A model generated the notes under the pieces. That model worked only from the letters and a program-made list of their open reading frames with translations. It ran no database searches and was not told the origin of the DNA. This document shows positions 6,914 through 13,730 of a stretch of 17,059 nt of DNA, piece by piece. The translations under genes were made by a program, and so were the position numbers. The stretch is from CAYRPO01 sp964426305 (GTDB lineage: Bacteria > Patescibacteriota > Saccharimonadia > Saccharimonadales > CAIOMD01). The first letter of the stretch is position 1; each line of letters opens with the position of its first letter. Where the stretch lies: assembly GCA_964426305.1 (NCBI GenBank), contig CAYRPO010000018.1:1-17059 (forward strand), read 5' to 3'.

Positions 6914-7297
6914 TTAGACGTCCAGGTCATCGAGCTCTTCGAGCTCTTTGCGCGTACGACTGGCTACACTATTACTGTCGTCAGTCGAGGCATCATCATC
7001 GTCGTCATCGTCTGACGCTGTAGCCGATGAACCTGATCCATTACTACCTACGCCGTTGTCAACGATCTTCAGGTTGTAGCGTGCTTCGTTCTTGGTACCA
7101 AGCGCACGCAACAGACTACGAATGCTCTGAGCGGTTGCGCCTCGCTTGCCTATAACTCGTCCTAGATCCTCTGGATCAACTGTTAGTTCGAGTAGGACTC
7201 CTTTTTCGTCTATGCGGCGTTCGATCTTTACAGCATCTGGATTGCCCACAAGAGACTTAACGATATATTCAACAAATTGTTGGTCGATACTGGACAT
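6914..7297 (-). CDS. khpA: KH-domain RNA-binding protein KhpA with acidic tail
   Basis: This is a single KH-domain protein of the family encoded next to rpsP; such proteins bind RNA and, in Gram-positives, influence cell elongation. Residues 1-80 form the domain, including DPEDLGRVIGKRGATAQSIR with the GxxG loop (GKRG). Unlike typical KhpA (about 75-80 residues) there is a tail of about 45 residues, starting with a Gly/Ser linker, then seven consecutive Asp and a final KELEELDDLDV. The ATG at 7297 has ACGGAG about 12 bases upstream. Its own -10 and flanking terminators make it a separate transcript between rpsP and trmD. Confidence 0.9.
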   Translation of the reverse strand: MSSIDQQFVEYIVKSLVGNPDAVKIERRIDEKGVLLELTVDPEDLGRVIGKRGATAQSIRSLLRALGTKNEARYNLKIVDNGVGSNGSGSSATASDDDDDDDASTDDSNSVASRTRKELEELDDLDV

Positions 7298-7333
7298 GTC
7301 GGTAATTGCTCCGTTTATGTTCTAATGCTTATA

Positions 7334-7339
7334 GTATAC
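7334..7339 (-). promoter_or_regulatory. Putative -10 element of the KH-domain gene
   Basis: TATACT on the minus strand leaves a leader of about 30 nt containing a GGAG site. The -35 is poor. An overlapping TATAAG immediately downstream is an alternative. Confidence 0.4.
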
Positions 7340-7371
7340 ATGAGTGTATCAGACACGATGTATTTCAGCAA

Positions 7372-7397
7372 AAAACCGAGGCCGTGACCTCGGTTTT
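7372..7397 (-). terminator. Intrinsic terminator after rpsP
   Basis: AAAACCGAGG and CCTCGGTTTT form a 10-bp stem with the 6-nt loop CCGTGA. It is 22 bp past the rpsP stop on the minus strand and ends in a T-run in either orientation. Confidence 0.88.
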
Positions 7398-7419
7398 CTT
7401 ATGCTATATACGAAATCAA

Positions 7420-7788
7420 TTAAGCTGCGACTGGTGCTTCTTCTACGGCGGCTTCTTCGACTACAGCCTCTTCTTTGGGCTGATTCTTGCGAAGCTTTTC
7501 AGGGTGGCGCGTCTTGGCGGCACTTGGCGTGCTAACTTTCACCCATGCTGGTACTTTGATGCCTTCGGCAACAAGTAGTTTTACAACACGGTCAGACGGC
7601 TGTGCGCCATTGCCAAGATACAACGATACCTTTTCAGTATCCAGAATGGCTTTTTTTGTATGGGGATCGTAGCTGCCTAGTGAGGCAACAACACGAGAGC
7701 TGGTTGGAGTCTGGCGGCTATCTTGGACAACCACACGAAATTGTGCGTGACCTTTGCGACCAGTACGTTGCATGCGTATTGCGAGCAT
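7420..7788 (-). CDS. rpsP: 30S ribosomal protein bS16
   Basis: This is a small-subunit protein needed for 30S assembly. It has 122 residues. The first 80 match S16: MLAIRMQRTGRKGHAQFRVV, then LGSYDPHTKKAILDTEKVSLYLGNGAQPSDRV and LLVAEGI. The last part is an added Lys/Ala/Glu-rich tail ending EEAPVAA. The ATG at 7788 begins the conserved part directly. No close Shine-Dalgarno sequence is visible; a purine-rich GGGAAAGAAG lies about 16 bases upstream. It has its own near-consensus promoter and its own terminator, so it is monocistronic. Confidence 0.97.
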   Translation of the reverse strand: MLAIRMQRTGRKGHAQFRVVVQDSRQTPTSSRVVASLGSYDPHTKKAILDTEKVSLYLGNGAQPSDRVVKLLVAEGIKVPAWVKVSTPSAAKTRHPEKLRKNQPKEEAVVEEAAVEEAPVAA

Positions 7789-7844
7789 AGATTGTTTGAC
7801 TTGTCTTCTTTCCCTTAAACTTTTACATACGGTTTCAGCTGCTC

Positions 7845-7873
7845 ATTGTATCTGTTATGTGACAAAATGTCAA
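7845..7873 (-). promoter_or_regulatory. rpsP promoter, near consensus
   Basis: A perfect TTGACA (7868-7873) is followed by a 17-bp spacer and TACAAT (7845-7850) on the minus strand. It gives an untranslated leader of about 50 nt before rpsP and lies just past the rnc stop. Confidence 0.85.
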
Positions 7874-7891
7874 CTATCAAGCAAAAATTGG

Positions 7892-8617
7892 CTACGATTT
7901 GTTAGCCTTACTGGCACGCTCGACATAATACGCCAGCGCGATCTCTGCAGCGCGCTGCTGCGCACCCTGTTTGCTGGGTCCTGTGCCCTGACCTCGTAAG
8001 ATAGCATCAACAAAGACGCCAACGGTAAACGTTTTTTCATGATCCGGCCCTTCTTCGCTCAATACCTTGTACTGAGGCGTCGCGCCATCTAGGCTCTGAG
8101 ACAACTCTTGTAGGCGTGACTTTGGGTCCATCCAAGACCCGGTACTCAGTATGTCGTCAAGTGTTACCAAGAGATTTGTCTCTATAAAAACTTTTGCAGC
8201 ATCATAGCCTTTATCGAGATACAAAGCACCGATGACCGCTTCGAAGCAGTTTGCAAGAATCTGTTCGCGAGCACGGTCGCTACCGCGCTTTTCGCCACGA
8301 GACAAGCGCAGATACTCGTTGAAGCCAAGCTTCTCACCAGCGGCGCTGATGCTCTCTGTTCGCACCAATGCACTACGCCAGTTGGTTAAAATACCTTCAG
8401 GTTCTTCAAATCGCCTATATAGGTGCTCTGTTACAACTAACTCAAGGACGGCATCTCCCAAAAATTCGAGTCGCTCATTATGAGCATGTACTGTTTTTTT
8501 GTGCTCGTTCAGGTATGAACGGTGCGTAAAAGCGGTCACTAACAGATCGAGGTCTGTAAAAGCCCCTCCAAGCGTGCTAACGGCCAATTGTTGATAGTTG
8601 CTAAGGTCTTGCATCAC
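7892..8617 (-). CDS. rnc: Ribonuclease III
   Basis: This double-strand-specific endoribonuclease processes rRNA precursors and structured mRNAs. In the 241 residues the catalytic signature ERLEFLGDAVLEL lies at about 48-60 and the second acidic cluster ANCFEAVIGALYLDKG at about 122-137. The C-terminal dsRNA-binding domain starts at about 160 (DPKSRLQELSQS) and ends GPSKQGAQQRAAEIALAYY. The start is GTG at 8617 or, one codon later, ATG at 8614. Either overlaps the 3' end of the upstream Nudix gene (17 bp from the GTG, 14 bp from the ATG), suggesting translational coupling in a rpmF-nusB-Nudix-rnc operon. Confidence 0.97.
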   Translation of the reverse strand: MMQDLSNYQQLAVSTLGGAFTDLDLLVTAFTHRSYLNEHKKTVHAHNERLEFLGDAVLELVVTEHLYRRFEEPEGILTNWRSALVRTESISAAGEKLGFNEYLRLSRGEKRGSDRAREQILANCFEAVIGALYLDKGYDAAKVFIETNLLVTLDDILSTGSWMDPKSRLQELSQSLDGATPQYKVLSEEGPDHEKTFTVGVFVDAILRGQGTGPSKQGAQQRAAEIALAYYVERASKANKS

Positions 8618-9101
8618 GTAGTTTCTTCAATCCTGCGAGCATTAGGGTGCCGATCTGCTCATATTCAATTTTATCGATTGCTTTTTTCGAGGGCATCCAC
8701 TCATATCCATTCATCCAATCCTCTTTCTGTAGGGCGTTGGTGTCGCCAAGTGCCTTGATCAGGTATACATGGGTCGTCATAAGCACAAGGCTATTCTGCC
8801 TCCTATAACGAAAATTGACCTTGCCTAGCCACTCTTGAACTTGCATTTCTTGCAATCCGGTCTCTTCTCGCACTTCTCGTTCTGCGGTCTCACGAGCAGT
8901 CTCTCCCTGTTCTATATGGCCTTTTGGAATCGTCCAACGGTCTTTGGCGTCTTGCACAAGCAAAACCTCAATCTCACTGGTCTGTTCGTTGCGACGCCAC
9001 ACGATACCCCCAGCTGTTGACTCACGAACAACTTCGCTTATCGCTGGCTTACGACGGTTCAGATATTTTTTAAACCCCTGCATGGGCTGCGGTCTTTTCA
9101 T
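8601..9101 (-). CDS. Nudix (MutT-like) hydrolase
   Basis: This enzyme hydrolyses a nucleoside diphosphate linked to another moiety; the substrate is not determined. In the 166 residues the Nudix box is canonical: Gly61-x5-Glu67-x7-ArgGlu(75-76)-x2-GluGlu(79-80)-x-Gly82. WTIPKGHIEQGE precedes it, as in Ap4A hydrolase and MutT-type proteins. A basic N-terminus (KKYLNRRK) comes before the domain. The ATG at 9101 has a weak AGTAGGT site four bases upstream. It lies between nusB and rnc on the same strand, overlapping rnc, so it is probably in that operon. Confidence 0.92.
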   Translation of the reverse strand: MKRPQPMQGFKKYLNRRKPAISEVVRESTAGGIVWRRNEQTSEIEVLLVQDAKDRWTIPKGHIEQGETARETAEREVREETGLQEMQVQEWLGKVNFRYRRQNSLVLMTTHVYLIKALGDTNALQKEDWMNGYEWMPSKKAIDKIEYEQIGTLMLAGLKKLRDARP

Positions 9102-9148
9102 GTGACCTACTTTCTAATCTATCTTCAGAGGCATTGGTGCGCAAAAAC

Positions 9149-9592
9149 CTACTGCTTGGCAGCATTGGCTTCTTGTTGACGCAGCGCAGTCCCCAGAACA
9201 CCATTCACAAACTTCGAAGAATTGTCGCTACCAAACGCTTTTGCAAGCTCTACGGCTTCGTTGATGACCACCTTTGGCGGCACGTCGGTACCAAAACGCA
9301 ACTCATACAAACCAATTCGCAAAATTACACGGTCGATACGTGCAATCTGACTCAACGGCCATTCGGGCGCAATCGGTTGCAATATCGCGTCGAGTTCAGC
9401 AGATTTACTCGCGACACCAACGGTTAGGGCGCGAATAAAAGCCTTGTCTTCGATCGTCTCGCTATAGCGTTCGATATTTCTCTCGAGCACCGGCTCGAGC
9501 TCAAACGATGCATCGTTACACTCCAAGCGAAAATCTTGCTCATAGAGCGTCTGTAGTGCAACGATCCTACCCAGATGACGATTTGATGCCAT
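9149..9592 (-). CDS. nusB: Transcription antitermination protein NusB
   Basis: NusB is an all-helical RNA-binding protein that joins NusE and the boxA RNA in antitermination of rRNA operons. The 147 residues show the family pattern: RIVALQTLYEQDF near the N-terminus, a central WPLSQIARIDRVILRIGLYEL, and PPKVVINEAVELAKAFGSDNSSKFVNGVLGTAL at the end. The start at 9592 is preceded by CTAGG. It lies 41 bp after rpmF. The spacer holds a small GTAAGC/GCTTAC hairpin that includes the rpmF stop codon, a possible processing site. Confidence 0.96.
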   Translation of the reverse strand: MASNRHLGRIVALQTLYEQDFRLECNDASFELEPVLERNIERYSETIEDKAFIRALTVGVASKSAELDAILQPIAPEWPLSQIARIDRVILRIGLYELRFGTDVPPKVVINEAVELAKAFGSDNSSKFVNGVLGTALRQQEANAAKQ

Positions 9593-9633
9593 AGTTTTGC
9601 CTAGCTTTAACTTGTAAAAGGTAAGCGCTCGGC

Positions 9634-9783
9634 TTACTTAGCGAGTGCTTTGCCGCTTTCACGACGCGTTGTATATGCCTTTACCGGAGACTTGGCGTTC
9701 ACGGCACGAGCCAACTTGACAACAAGATGGCTTCGGCGTGAGCCAGTCCGACGAGGCGTGGTGCGCTTTTTTGGTTTACCCAA
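9634..9783 (-). CDS. rpmF: 50S ribosomal protein bL32
   Basis: This is a short basic protein of the large subunit. It has 49 residues starting at TTG 9783: (M)GKPKKRTTPRRTGSRR, then HLVVKLARAVNAKSPVK. A longer in-frame reading back to 9861 adds 26 residues unlike L32. The TTG start is chosen because GTAGGAGT lies nine bases upstream and because L32 begins with a (A/G)xPKKRTT pattern. There are no cysteines, so it is the zinc-free form. It heads the rpmF-nusB-Nudix-rnc gene run behind its own promoter. Confidence 0.93.
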   Translation of the reverse strand: MGKPKKRTTPRRTGSRRSHLVVKLARAVNAKSPVKAYTTRRESGKALAK

Positions 9784-9831
9784 GAGGTGACTCCTACTTA
9801 GTTTGCTGACTTTATTTAATAATCGTACATC

Positions 9832-9861
9832 ATTATAACAACAAACTTCTCTATAACTCAA
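9832..9861 (-). promoter_or_regulatory. rpmF promoter
   Basis: TTGAGT (9856-9861), an 18-bp spacer and a consensus TATAAT (9832-9837) on the minus strand give a leader of about 42 nt ending in the AGGAG site of rpmF. Confidence 0.8.
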
Positions 9862-9888
9862 GCGTATAATTATATTTAAAACATAACA

Positions 9889-9917
9889 TTGACTCTACGT
9901 ACTTGTTGTTTTATGGT
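9889..9917 (+). promoter_or_regulatory. Promoter giving a leaderless mRNA for the LysM-like protein
   Basis: TTGACT (9889-9894), a 17-bp spacer and TATGGT (9912-9917) are followed after six bases by the ATG at 9924. A second AT-rich TATAAT at 9865-9870 could give a longer transcript. The region is divergent from rpmF. Confidence 0.55.
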
Positions 9918-9923
9918 AATTTT

Positions 9924-10385
9924 ATGCGATTCCCCGTCGTTAGCGACATGCTTGAACGTATTTCGGCCGGTGGCCCGGTGTTGCCAAACCGAAATCGTTC
10001 ACACGAATATCATGAAACCTGGCCAAACAGAGGTCAGTACTCTGAGGTTTTACTTGTTGTCTCTTTACTAGGGATGTCTGCAGTCGGTCTTGCGGGAATT
10101 GTTGCACAAGAACAAGCTGAGCCACCGTCTACCAGTATGTGTACTGGCGACCAGCAGATGTCAGTACACGAGGGCGAGTCTATAATGACAGCTGTAGAAC
10201 GTGCTCGATTATTGATTGGGGAACAGACCGGACACACTCCCACTACAGACCAGCTACTCACAATAGTCGGCACGCAGAATGCTCCAGACCGTTTTACAAC
10301 CGATACATCATCTCGGTTGATTATTGCACAAGGTATAGATACGGTCAGTATCCCGCTTAACTGCTCTAGCGCACAACAAAATTAA
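9924..10385 (+). CDS. Single-pass membrane protein with a divergent LysM-like domain
   Basis: With the ATG at 9924 there are 153 residues. Residues 1-41 are polar with several Arg, 42-61 form one membrane helix, and the rest is probably outside. From about 79 the pattern MSVHEGESI, then TTDQLLTIVGTQN, then RLIIAQGIDTVSIPL resembles a stretched LysM repeat (V-x2-G-E, then L-x5-N, then G-x4-IPL), a peptidoglycan-binding fold. Cys73 and Cys147 flank the domain and could form a disulfide. The start is supported by a spaced promoter ending six bases upstream, with no ribosome-binding site. A TTG at 9903 in the same frame is an alternative. The 3' end overlaps leuS tail-to-tail by 20 bp. The family assignment is tentative. 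Confidence 0.65.
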   Translation: MRFPVVSDMLERISAGGPVLPNRNRSHEYHETWPNRGQYSEVLLVVSLLGMSAVGLAGIVAQEQAEPPSTSMCTGDQQMSVHEGESIMTAVERARLLIGEQTGHTPTTDQLLTIVGTQNAPDRFTTDTSSRLIIAQGIDTVSIPLNCSSAQQN

Positions 10386-12823
10386 TAATCTTGCCAGGGA
10401 TATATATCACTTTCACAATGTTCCCCTGTAGGTAGCTGTCAACATTTGGCAGCTTTCTGGCGTCTTTTTCGATGTCATCTTGCGAGGCATCACTCGCCAC
10501 CTGCACCTCACCGCGTAGCTTGCCGTTTACCTGTATAGCAATCGACACCGTGTTCGATGTCAGATACGTCTCGTCGTGCATTGGCCAACCACTGACATGC
10601 ACAGAACCTTCGTGCCCCAAGTCGGCCCACAATTCTTCAGCAATGTGTGGTGCAAACGGTGCCACCAGCTGTATGAGCGATTCCAGCGCATGGCGCCATG
10701 ATTCGTCTGGCGCAAAATCATCGTTTGTCTCCAGCTTGTAAAGCTCGTTTGTATACTCCATAAGCCCGGCAATTGCAGTGTTAAAGCTGAGGTCGTGTAG
10801 CGCTCCAGAGACTTTTTTAATTGCCTTATGCGCGGAACGCTGCACTGTTACCGTCGAACCCTCTGTCTCTGTAGCCACAACAAAGCGCTGTGTCAATGTC
10901 CAGACACGCTGCAAAAAGCGGTATGTGCCGGCAATACCACGTGGGTCCCATGCAGCATCAAGCTCGTACGGTGCAATGAACAGCTCATACAAGCGCAAAG
11001 CATCTGCACCGTACCCTTGCTCGATCAGTTCGAGCGGATCAACCGTGTTACCCTTACTCTTGCTCATCTTTTGACCGTCATGTGCATTTATGTAGCCGTT
11101 GTACACCAAACGGATGGCAGGTTCTTTTTTATGTGGATCAATTAACCCTTGGTCGGCAAAGAAATACATCCAAAAACGGCTGTACAGTAAGTGCGATACG
11201 GCATGATCACCGCCACAATAGTAGTCGATTGGCATCCAGTAGTTAGCTTTGGCAGGATCCCAAGCTTGTCGTTCGTTTCGCGCATCGTTGTAGCGTAAGA
11301 AGTACCAGCTACTACATGCATAGCCATCCATAGTGTCGGTTTCGCGTTTTGCAGGACCACCACATGTCGGGCATTTTGTATTTACCCAAGCGTCAATGCT
11401 TGCCAGCACCGAAATACTACCGTCACCTTTTGGTATGTAACTCTCTACGTCGGGCAGTACAACAGGTAGATCTTTCTCGGGCACAGCAACTGGACCGTCT
11501 TTTTCACAGTGTATGATCGGAATTGGCGCGCCCCAGTACCGCTGTCGACTAATGAGCCAGTCACGCATGCGGTATTGCACTTTTTCGTTGCCAATGCCCT
11601 GCTTCTCAAGCTCAAGAACAATCTGCTCACGCGCANNNNNNNNNNNNNNNNNNNNNNNNNNNNNNNNNNNNNNNNNNNNNNNNNNNNNNNNNNNNNNNNN
11701 NNNNNNNNNNNNNNNNNNNNNNNNNNNNNNNNNNNGGCGCAACAACTTCCACAATGGGCAGGTTGAATTTGGTGGCAAATTCGTAGTCACGTTCGTCGTG
11801 TGCTGGCACAGCCATGATTGCGCCAGTACCATAGCCAGTCAGGACGTAATCGGCAATCCAAACAGGAATTTTTTCATCATTTAATGGATTCGTGGCATAC
11901 GAGCCAGTAAATACGCCTGTTTTTTCGCGGCTTGTATCCATGCGGTCAACGTCGCTCTTGGCAAGCGTAGCTTTTTTGTATACTGCGACTTCATTTTTAT
12001 AGGCATCCGTTGTAAGCGCATCAACCAATTGGTGCTCAGGAGCCAGCACCAAAAATGTCGCACCAAAGATTGTATCAGGGCGTGTCGTGAAGACTTTGAT
12101 CACATCTTTTTTGCCGGCAACAGGAAAGTCAATCTCGGCACCCTTGCTGCGACCGATCCAATTCTTTTGCATCGTTTTGATCTTTTCTGGCCATATCAGA
12201 TCATCAATACCGTCGAGCAGTTGATCGGCATAGTCGGTAATCTTGAAGAACCATTGTTTTAAGGCTTTCTTCTCGACTTCGTTACCGCAACGCCAGCATT
12301 TGCCGCCTTCTACTTGCTCGTTGGCTAGCACCGTCTTGTCGGTTGGGCACCACCACTGCAGACTTTCTTGTTGATACGCCAGCCCTTTGTCGAATAATTG
12401 CGTAAAAATCCACTGTGTCCATTTGTAATAGCTCGGGTCTGTAGTGTTGATCTCGCGTGTCCAGTCAAAGCTCATGCCAACTTTTTGCAGCTGTGTCTTA
12501 AAGTTTGCAATGTTTGCTGCGGTACTGTCCTGTGGCTTGACCCCTGTCTTGATTGCATAGTTTTCGGCCGGCAAGCCAAATGCATCCCAGCCGATCGTAC
12601 TTAAAACATTTTTGCCTTGCTGCCGCTGAAAGCGGGCAATGGTATCGGTGATCGAGTAGTTACGTACATGTCCGACGTGAAGACCGGCACCACTTGGGTA
12701 CGGGAACATGGCAAGTACATATTGTTTTTCCATGTCTGGATCTTCGCGTACTTCGTAGATCTTTGAGTCGGCCCATGCCTGCTGCCATTTGGGTTCAATT
12801 GTTTTTGGGTCATATCGTTTCAT
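10366..12823 (-). CDS. leuS: Leucyl-tRNA synthetase, interrupted by an assembly gap
   Basis: This class I synthetase charges tRNA-Leu and edits mischarged products. The N-terminal part (12823 to 11736) contains FPYPSGAGLHVGHVRNY with the HIGH-type motif, a zinc-type CPT...CWRC cluster, and the editing domain ending GTGAIMAVPAHDERDYEFA. The C-terminal part (11635 to 10366) has YRMRDWLISRQRYWGAPIP, a second CPTC cluster, ETDTMDGYACSSWY, KMSKSKGN and the anticodon-binding domain. About 784 residues are readable. Compared with Escherichia coli LeuRS some 35-45 are missing, near the end of the editing domain. The two halves are not in phase across the 100 N, so naive gene callers will split it. 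CAGGA lies nine bases before the ATG. Confidence 0.97.
11636..11735. other. Assembly gap of 100 N inside leuS
   Basis: Unlike the other two gaps the flanks are not duplicated. Two coding bases are left over on the upstream side and one on the downstream side, so the missing stretch should be a multiple of three. The 100 N is a placeholder. Confidence 0.95.
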
Positions 12824-12877
12824 AGAAAAATCCTGGTTAGTTGGTGAAGCTGATTTTTTGCGAGAAGAAAATAAGTC

Positions 12878-12887
12878 CCCCTAGGGG
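12878..12887. repeat. Short palindrome in the leuS leader
   Basis: CCCCTAGGGG is a perfect 10-bp palindrome within the roughly 100-nt untranslated leader of leuS. It may be an operator or a weak structure; nothing more can be said. Confidence 0.4.
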
Positions 12888-12930
12888 AGCAATCGTAATG
12901 CGAAGGCACGTACGTGTATCATTGCAAACT

Positions 12931-12960
12931 ATTATAGCGACAAAATCAATAATCCGACAA
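12931..12960 (-). promoter_or_regulatory. leuS promoter
   Basis: TTGTCG (12955-12960), an 18-bp spacer and a consensus TATAAT (12931-12936) lie on the minus strand. The -35 lies inside the last codons of the winged-helix/Nudix gene. Transcription would begin near 12924. Confidence 0.65.
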
Positions 12961-13653
12961 AAAGTCATGTTGCTCTAGAAACAGATCGCCGCTTTGGTGG
13001 TCTTTCAGTAGCTTTAGCAGCTCCTTGTGCCCACTAAAGCTATTTGCAACAAACAGGTCGCTCTCGTCGCCCCAGTAGCTACAAAACATGTCTGTTCGAT
13101 GCACAGTCTCGAAACCGCACGGAACCGTGCCACTAAACACATAGCCGTTAATGTGATTCGTAACAAAGCCTTCCTGCCCAAACCGCATGATGAAATTACC
13201 GCGAAGCTGCAAAGCAACGTCGCGTATGTTGGCTTTCTCCTGCAATTCTCGCTGAGCAGCCTGCTGCAAGCTCTCGCCAAAATGGATCTTTCCAGAGGGA
13301 AATCCTTTGAAATGCAAAAAAGGCTGGTGTAGCCGTTCGAGCAGTAGCCACTTGCCATCTTCGCGCTGTACCATAAGAATTGTGATTTGTTTTGGCTGTA
13401 CTCGAAGTTTCAGGTTTTCAAGCGTTGCACGGTTGACATAGTCCTTGCCAGCAGACGTAAGCTCGTACCCTTCGTCTGTTTTACAAACAAACCTATTACT
13501 TATGAGCTGCTTGAGATGATACATAAACAAGTTCGACTCGAGCTCTTTGGGTTTTAGGTCGCGAAAACGGGCAGAAGGTACCAAGAGCAACTTGCGCACA
13601 ATCTCGCGCTGTATATGATGCTGAATTGGCCCTGTAAGTTCATGCTGTGTCAT
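12946..13653 (-). CDS. Winged-helix plus degenerate Nudix domain protein
   Basis: In this 235-residue protein, residues about 1-85 look like a winged-helix DNA-binding domain (QREIVRKLLLVPSARFRDL, FMYHLKQLISNRFV, YELTSAGKDYV). Residues about 88-220 form a Nudix domain. In the Nudix box Gly121, Glu127, Arg135-Glu136 and Glu139 are kept, but the last Glu is Lys140 and the conserved Gly is Asn142. Loss of the third box Glu often reduces metal binding, so the domain may sense a ligand or have a narrowed activity. The protein could be a metabolite-responsive regulator. Well-known NrtR regulators carry the domains in the opposite order. It ends in TGA. A TATAGT box nine bases before the ATG suggests a leaderless mRNA. 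Confidence 0.85.
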   Translation of the reverse strand: MTQHELTGPIQHHIQREIVRKLLLVPSARFRDLKPKELESNLFMYHLKQLISNRFVCKTDEGYELTSAGKDYVNRATLENLKLRVQPKQITILMVQREDGKWLLLERLHQPFLHFKGFPSGKIHFGESLQQAAQRELQEKANIRDVALQLRGNFIMRFGQEGFVTNHINGYVFSGTVPCGFETVHRTDMFCSYWGDESDLFVANSFSGHKELLKLLKDHQSGDLFLEQHDFLSDY

Positions 13654-13662
13654 AGCAGGTCA

Positions 13663-13692
13663 ACTATATTTGACTCAAAGTACTCCTGCCTA
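13663..13692 (-). promoter_or_regulatory. Promoter directly before the winged-helix/Nudix gene
   Basis: TAGGCA (13687-13692), an 18-bp spacer and TATAGT (13663-13668) are followed by the ATG nine bases later. No Shine-Dalgarno sequence lies between. Confidence 0.5.
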
Positions 13693-13730
13693 GTAAAGAT
13701 CTGTTGACCACACCAACGTGTCATATTTAC

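Noticed and set aside
9784..9861. A 26-residue N-terminal extension of bL32
   Set aside because: The extension is unlike L32, overlaps the promoter, and the TTG at 9783 has a good Shine-Dalgarno sequence.
10366..12823. leuS as two split genes
   Set aside because: The two halves cover complementary parts of one LeuRS, and the break is an N run of placeholder length.
12824..12945. T-box riboswitch before leuS
   Set aside because: No T-box motif or antiterminator and terminator pair is visible.
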